A DNA stretch of 64,000 nucleotides from NCBI GenBank assembly GCA_018333995.1, contig JAGXSG010000031.1:1-64000 (forward strand). Direction: 5' to 3'. The number at the start of each line of letters is the position of its first letter. Position 1 is the first letter of the stretch. Origin of the DNA: Clostridiales bacterium (GTDB taxonomy: Bacteria; Actinomycetota; Coriobacteriia; Anaerosomatales; SLCP01). A model generated the notes under the pieces. That model had not been told where the DNA came from. It saw only the letters and a list, made by a program, of their open reading frames with translations, and did no database searches. Shown here in pieces: positions 61,979 to 64,000 of the stretch. Made by a program: the position numbers and the translations under genes.

Positions 61979-63115
61979 CTACAACACCCCCCCGAGGGCA
62001 AGACCGATGGCGGGCGCGGCACCCATCCGGTCGCTCATGACCGCCTGCTGGGCGGATCCGCTCACCTGAACGAATCGAAGGGGATCGCTGAGGCTGACCT
62101 CGGCCTGCAATCCCTTCTCTAGATAGGCGGCCATGTTAGCGAGCTGCGCGGCGCTGCCCGTCATGAGGATGCGTCTGATCGTGCGCACCTGTGTTGTTTG
62201 CGTCAGGTAGTAGTCAAGCGAGCGGCGCACCTCTGCGATGAACTTGTTGGCCTCCCGCTCGAGCGCGTCCTGGGCGACCTGGCGACGCTGCGTTTCCTCG
62301 TCGCCGTGGCCTGATGCCTGTTCGATGTACTCACCGGAGATATCCGGCAGACCGGCGTCGATCTTGAGCTTCTCCGCCTCCGAGAACGGCAAGTTAAGCA
62401 CGTTGGCGACCGCCTGCGTGAACTGGTTGCCAGAAAGTGCGGAGACGCGGGTGAACCGCGGAACGCCCTTCTCGACGACCGCTATGTTGGTGAGGCCGGA
62501 ACCGATATGGATAATTGCCACCGCCTCACCGGGCCCCTCATCGGAGTCCGGCACCACGTCGAGTCCGCCACCGAGGACAGCCCGAGTGATCGCAAATGTG
62601 GTGACATCGATGGCGCTCAGCCGCAACCCAGCCGATTCGACCGCAGCGACGGACGCCGCAATCATATCGCGCTGCGCGGCCACGAGAAGCACCTCCATCA
62701 TGTGCTCGTCGGCCGGGGTCATGTAGTCGCCGATGATCTGGAAGTCGAGGATGGCGTCCTCGATGGGGATCGGGATGTAGTCTTGCGCCTGGTACTGGAT
62801 CGCGCCTTCGAGTTCCGCGCGCTCCATGTAGGGCAGGTCTATCAGGCGGACAACAACCTTTTGGTTGGACACGCCGATGATGACGTCTTTGCCCTTGATC
62901 CCCGGCTGACGCCACAGGTCACGGATCGCGGAAGCTACGAGTTCGCTGTCGACGATCTCACCGTCGACGATGGCGCCCATGGGCATCGGCACGTGCGCGT
63001 ACCCGGCAAGAGTGATGCCGGAACCGGAGGGTTTGAGAATAGCGGCGCGAACCCGGTCGGTCCCGATATCGAGTCCGATCTGCGGTGCGCCCGAGCCCAT
63101 CGAGACGAGGCCCAC
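61979..63115 (-). CDS. pilM: PilM actin-like pilus assembly ATPase
   Basis: PilM is a cytoplasmic FtsA-like protein that binds PilN. The 378-residue protein has PQIGLDIGTDRVRAAIL (phosphate-1), a SHS2-type insertion, AVAIIHIGSGLTNIAVVEKG (phosphate-2) and ILMTGSAAQLANMAAYLEKGL (adenosine). GTG 63115 lies five bases after GGGAGG. It heads the pil run, with a 160-base gap upstream that holds no recognisable gene. Confidence 0.92.
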   Translation of the reverse strand: MGLVSMGSGAPQIGLDIGTDRVRAAILKPSGSGITLAGYAHVPMPMGAIVDGEIVDSELVASAIRDLWRQPGIKGKDVIIGVSNQKVVVRLIDLPYMERAELEGAIQYQAQDYIPIPIEDAILDFQIIGDYMTPADEHMMEVLLVAAQRDMIAASVAAVESAGLRLSAIDVTTFAITRAVLGGGLDVVPDSDEGPGEAVAIIHIGSGLTNIAVVEKGVPRFTRVSALSGNQFTQAVANVLNLPFSEAEKLKIDAGLPDISGEYIEQASGHGDEETQRRQVAQDALEREANKFIAEVRRSLDYYLTQTTQVRTIRRILMTGSAAQLANMAAYLEKGLQAEVSLSDPLRFVQVSGSAQQAVMSDRMGAAPAIGLALGGVL

Positions 63116-63275
63116 GGAGTCCTCCCTGCCACGTTGCTACGTCACGTTCTGCTGCGATACTGCTACATTGGCTCCGTTGGATTCCAAACGCCTACTGCAA
63201 GCTGTGCTTCCTTTGCGTTCGAAACCCCTTGCACATCAAAGCGCATATCGCCGCGCAATGCAAGTGAGCCCGGTC

Positions 63276-64000
63276 TCACTGTCGTGCCCACCCTCCGATG
63301 CTCACCACGTTCAGTCCAAACCCAGGCATCGCGTTGGACACCACATCGCCGAGGTTCGGGCTCGTCCTTAAGTCCATGTTGTTGTTCCCGCTAACATCGA
63401 TTCCTTGAGAGATGACCGAGCCGACCATCATCACGCGCGCTTCGATGATTATCTGCTGGTCAGCGAAGAACGCTCCCGCGTGTGTCGGCGCGCCATCGGG
63501 GTTCTGCTCGTTCCCTCCGGACGACTTGCCTAAACGAATGGTCCCCGGCGTGGCGATCCCGACCACCTGATCCGAGCGAAACGTCTGGTTGTTGAGTGTC
63601 TGCCCTGTTGGCACCACGCCTGGAAGCAGTCCGTGGAGGGGGACGAAGTCACTGTTCACGAACCTCACATTGCCGTTCGCGACGATGGTGCCGTTTCCGA
63701 CGTAATTGATATGGCCGGTGAAATCGAGGGGCCCATCGATGAACACGGTACCCCACACGGTAAGCGTGCGAGTGCTAGGGTTCCATGCGAAATCATGTCC
63801 AGGGTCGCCAAACGACTGGTTGTCACCGATCACAAACGCGGTCGCACGGCTCTGGTCCCTTACCGAGTTATTGTCGATCACTTTGTACGCATCCGCCCTC
63901 GCTCCGGTGGCCGCGGCCCCTTTGTACTGGAGCGGACCGTCAGGGAACGGAACCGGCCCCCACTCGTTGTTGGGCACGTCCGGATCGCGAGTTTCATCTC
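63276..64000 (-). CDS. Pilus-associated surface protein, C-terminal part (5' end outside the window)
   Basis: The frame is open to the window edge: codons before the apparent GTG at 63977 continue in phase (DETRDPDVPNN), so the start lies beyond 64000. The visible 241 residues are mostly short beta-strand repeats (VWGTVFIDGPLDFTGHINYV, GTIVANGNVRFVNSDF) like the beta-helical end of PilX-N or DUF7305-type proteins. The end has VVSIGGWARQ. A secreted or pilus-tip role is inferred from position before pilM. I cannot tell the N-terminal prepilin signal because it is missing. Confidence 0.7.
   Translation of the reverse strand, partial: DETRDPDVPNNEWGPVPFPDGPLQYKGAAATGARADAYKVIDNNSVRDQSRATAFVIGDNQSFGDPGHDFAWNPSTRTLTVWGTVFIDGPLDFTGHINYVGNGTIVANGNVRFVNSDFVPLHGLLPGVVPTGQTLNNQTFRSDQVVGIATPGTIRLGKSSGGNEQNPDGAPTHAGAFFADQQIIIEARVMMVGSVISQGIDVSGNNNMDLRTSPNLGDVVSNAMPGFGLNVVSIGGWARQ

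Overview
The window looks like chromosomal core DNA from a high-GC, mycolate-free actinobacterium. Wag31-type DivIVA, SepF, an FtsZ locus without ftsA, a TlyA methyltransferase and frequent GTG starts all point that way. The second half keeps a Bacillus-like gene order (aroQ-pepP-efp-accB/accC-asp23-nusB-xseB-dxs-tlyA-nadK-recN) and a type IV pilus pilMNO module. Together these fit a deep lineage such as the Coriobacteriia, but that placement is inference. MurE carries the DNPR motif, so the peptidoglycan should contain meso-diaminopimelate. I saw no rRNA, tRNA, CRISPR array, prophage or insertion sequence.

Layout, mostly on the minus strand. 1-5201: a three-gene signalling set (membrane histidine kinase, single-domain receiver, receiver-headed multi-sensor kinase cut by the window edge). 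5247-15098: rluD, lspA, a DksA/TraR zinc-finger gene, ileS, divIVA, yggT, proC, sepF, yggS, phoU and yfiH. 15241-15744: one plus-strand proline-tailed membrane protein. 15890-31778: the division and cell-wall cluster, read as mraZ, rsmH, ftsL, ftsI-type PBP, murE, murF, mraY, murD, ftsW, murG, murC, murB, ftsQ, then a 239-bp gap and ftsZ. 31779-32149 is a divergent control region with a tandem MraZ-type box. 32150-33692: a 44-residue membrane peptide, a DUF4349 lipoprotein and a small membrane protein on the plus strand. 33543-38627: a nucleoside-type ABC importer (BmpA lipoprotein, double ATPase, two permeases) plus a small membrane gene whose 3' end lies antisense to the preceding plus-strand gene.

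38770-47176 carries xerD, alanine dehydrogenase, an M20 peptidase, pyrG, murJ (plus strand) and recN. From 64000 down to 45539 almost everything reads one way in tightly packed genes: a pilus-associated exoprotein fragment, pilM, pilN, pilO, a PilP/GspC-like protein, aroC, aroK, aroB, aroQ, pepP, efp, a carboxyltransferase-BCCP fusion, accC, asp23, nusB, xseB, dxs, tlyA, nadK and recN.

Many neighbours overlap by four bases (GTGA or ATGA), so translational coupling is likely throughout. The most notable items are the MraZ box inside the mraZ promoter, the carboxyltransferase-biotin carrier fusion sitting where accB belongs, a PilP/GspC-like pilus protein in a probable monoderm, the antisense 3' overlap near 33.6 kb, the isolated phoU and the unresolved murJ start. 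I did not find a clearly new defence or mobile system; this is mainly a housekeeping region with unusual local arrangements.
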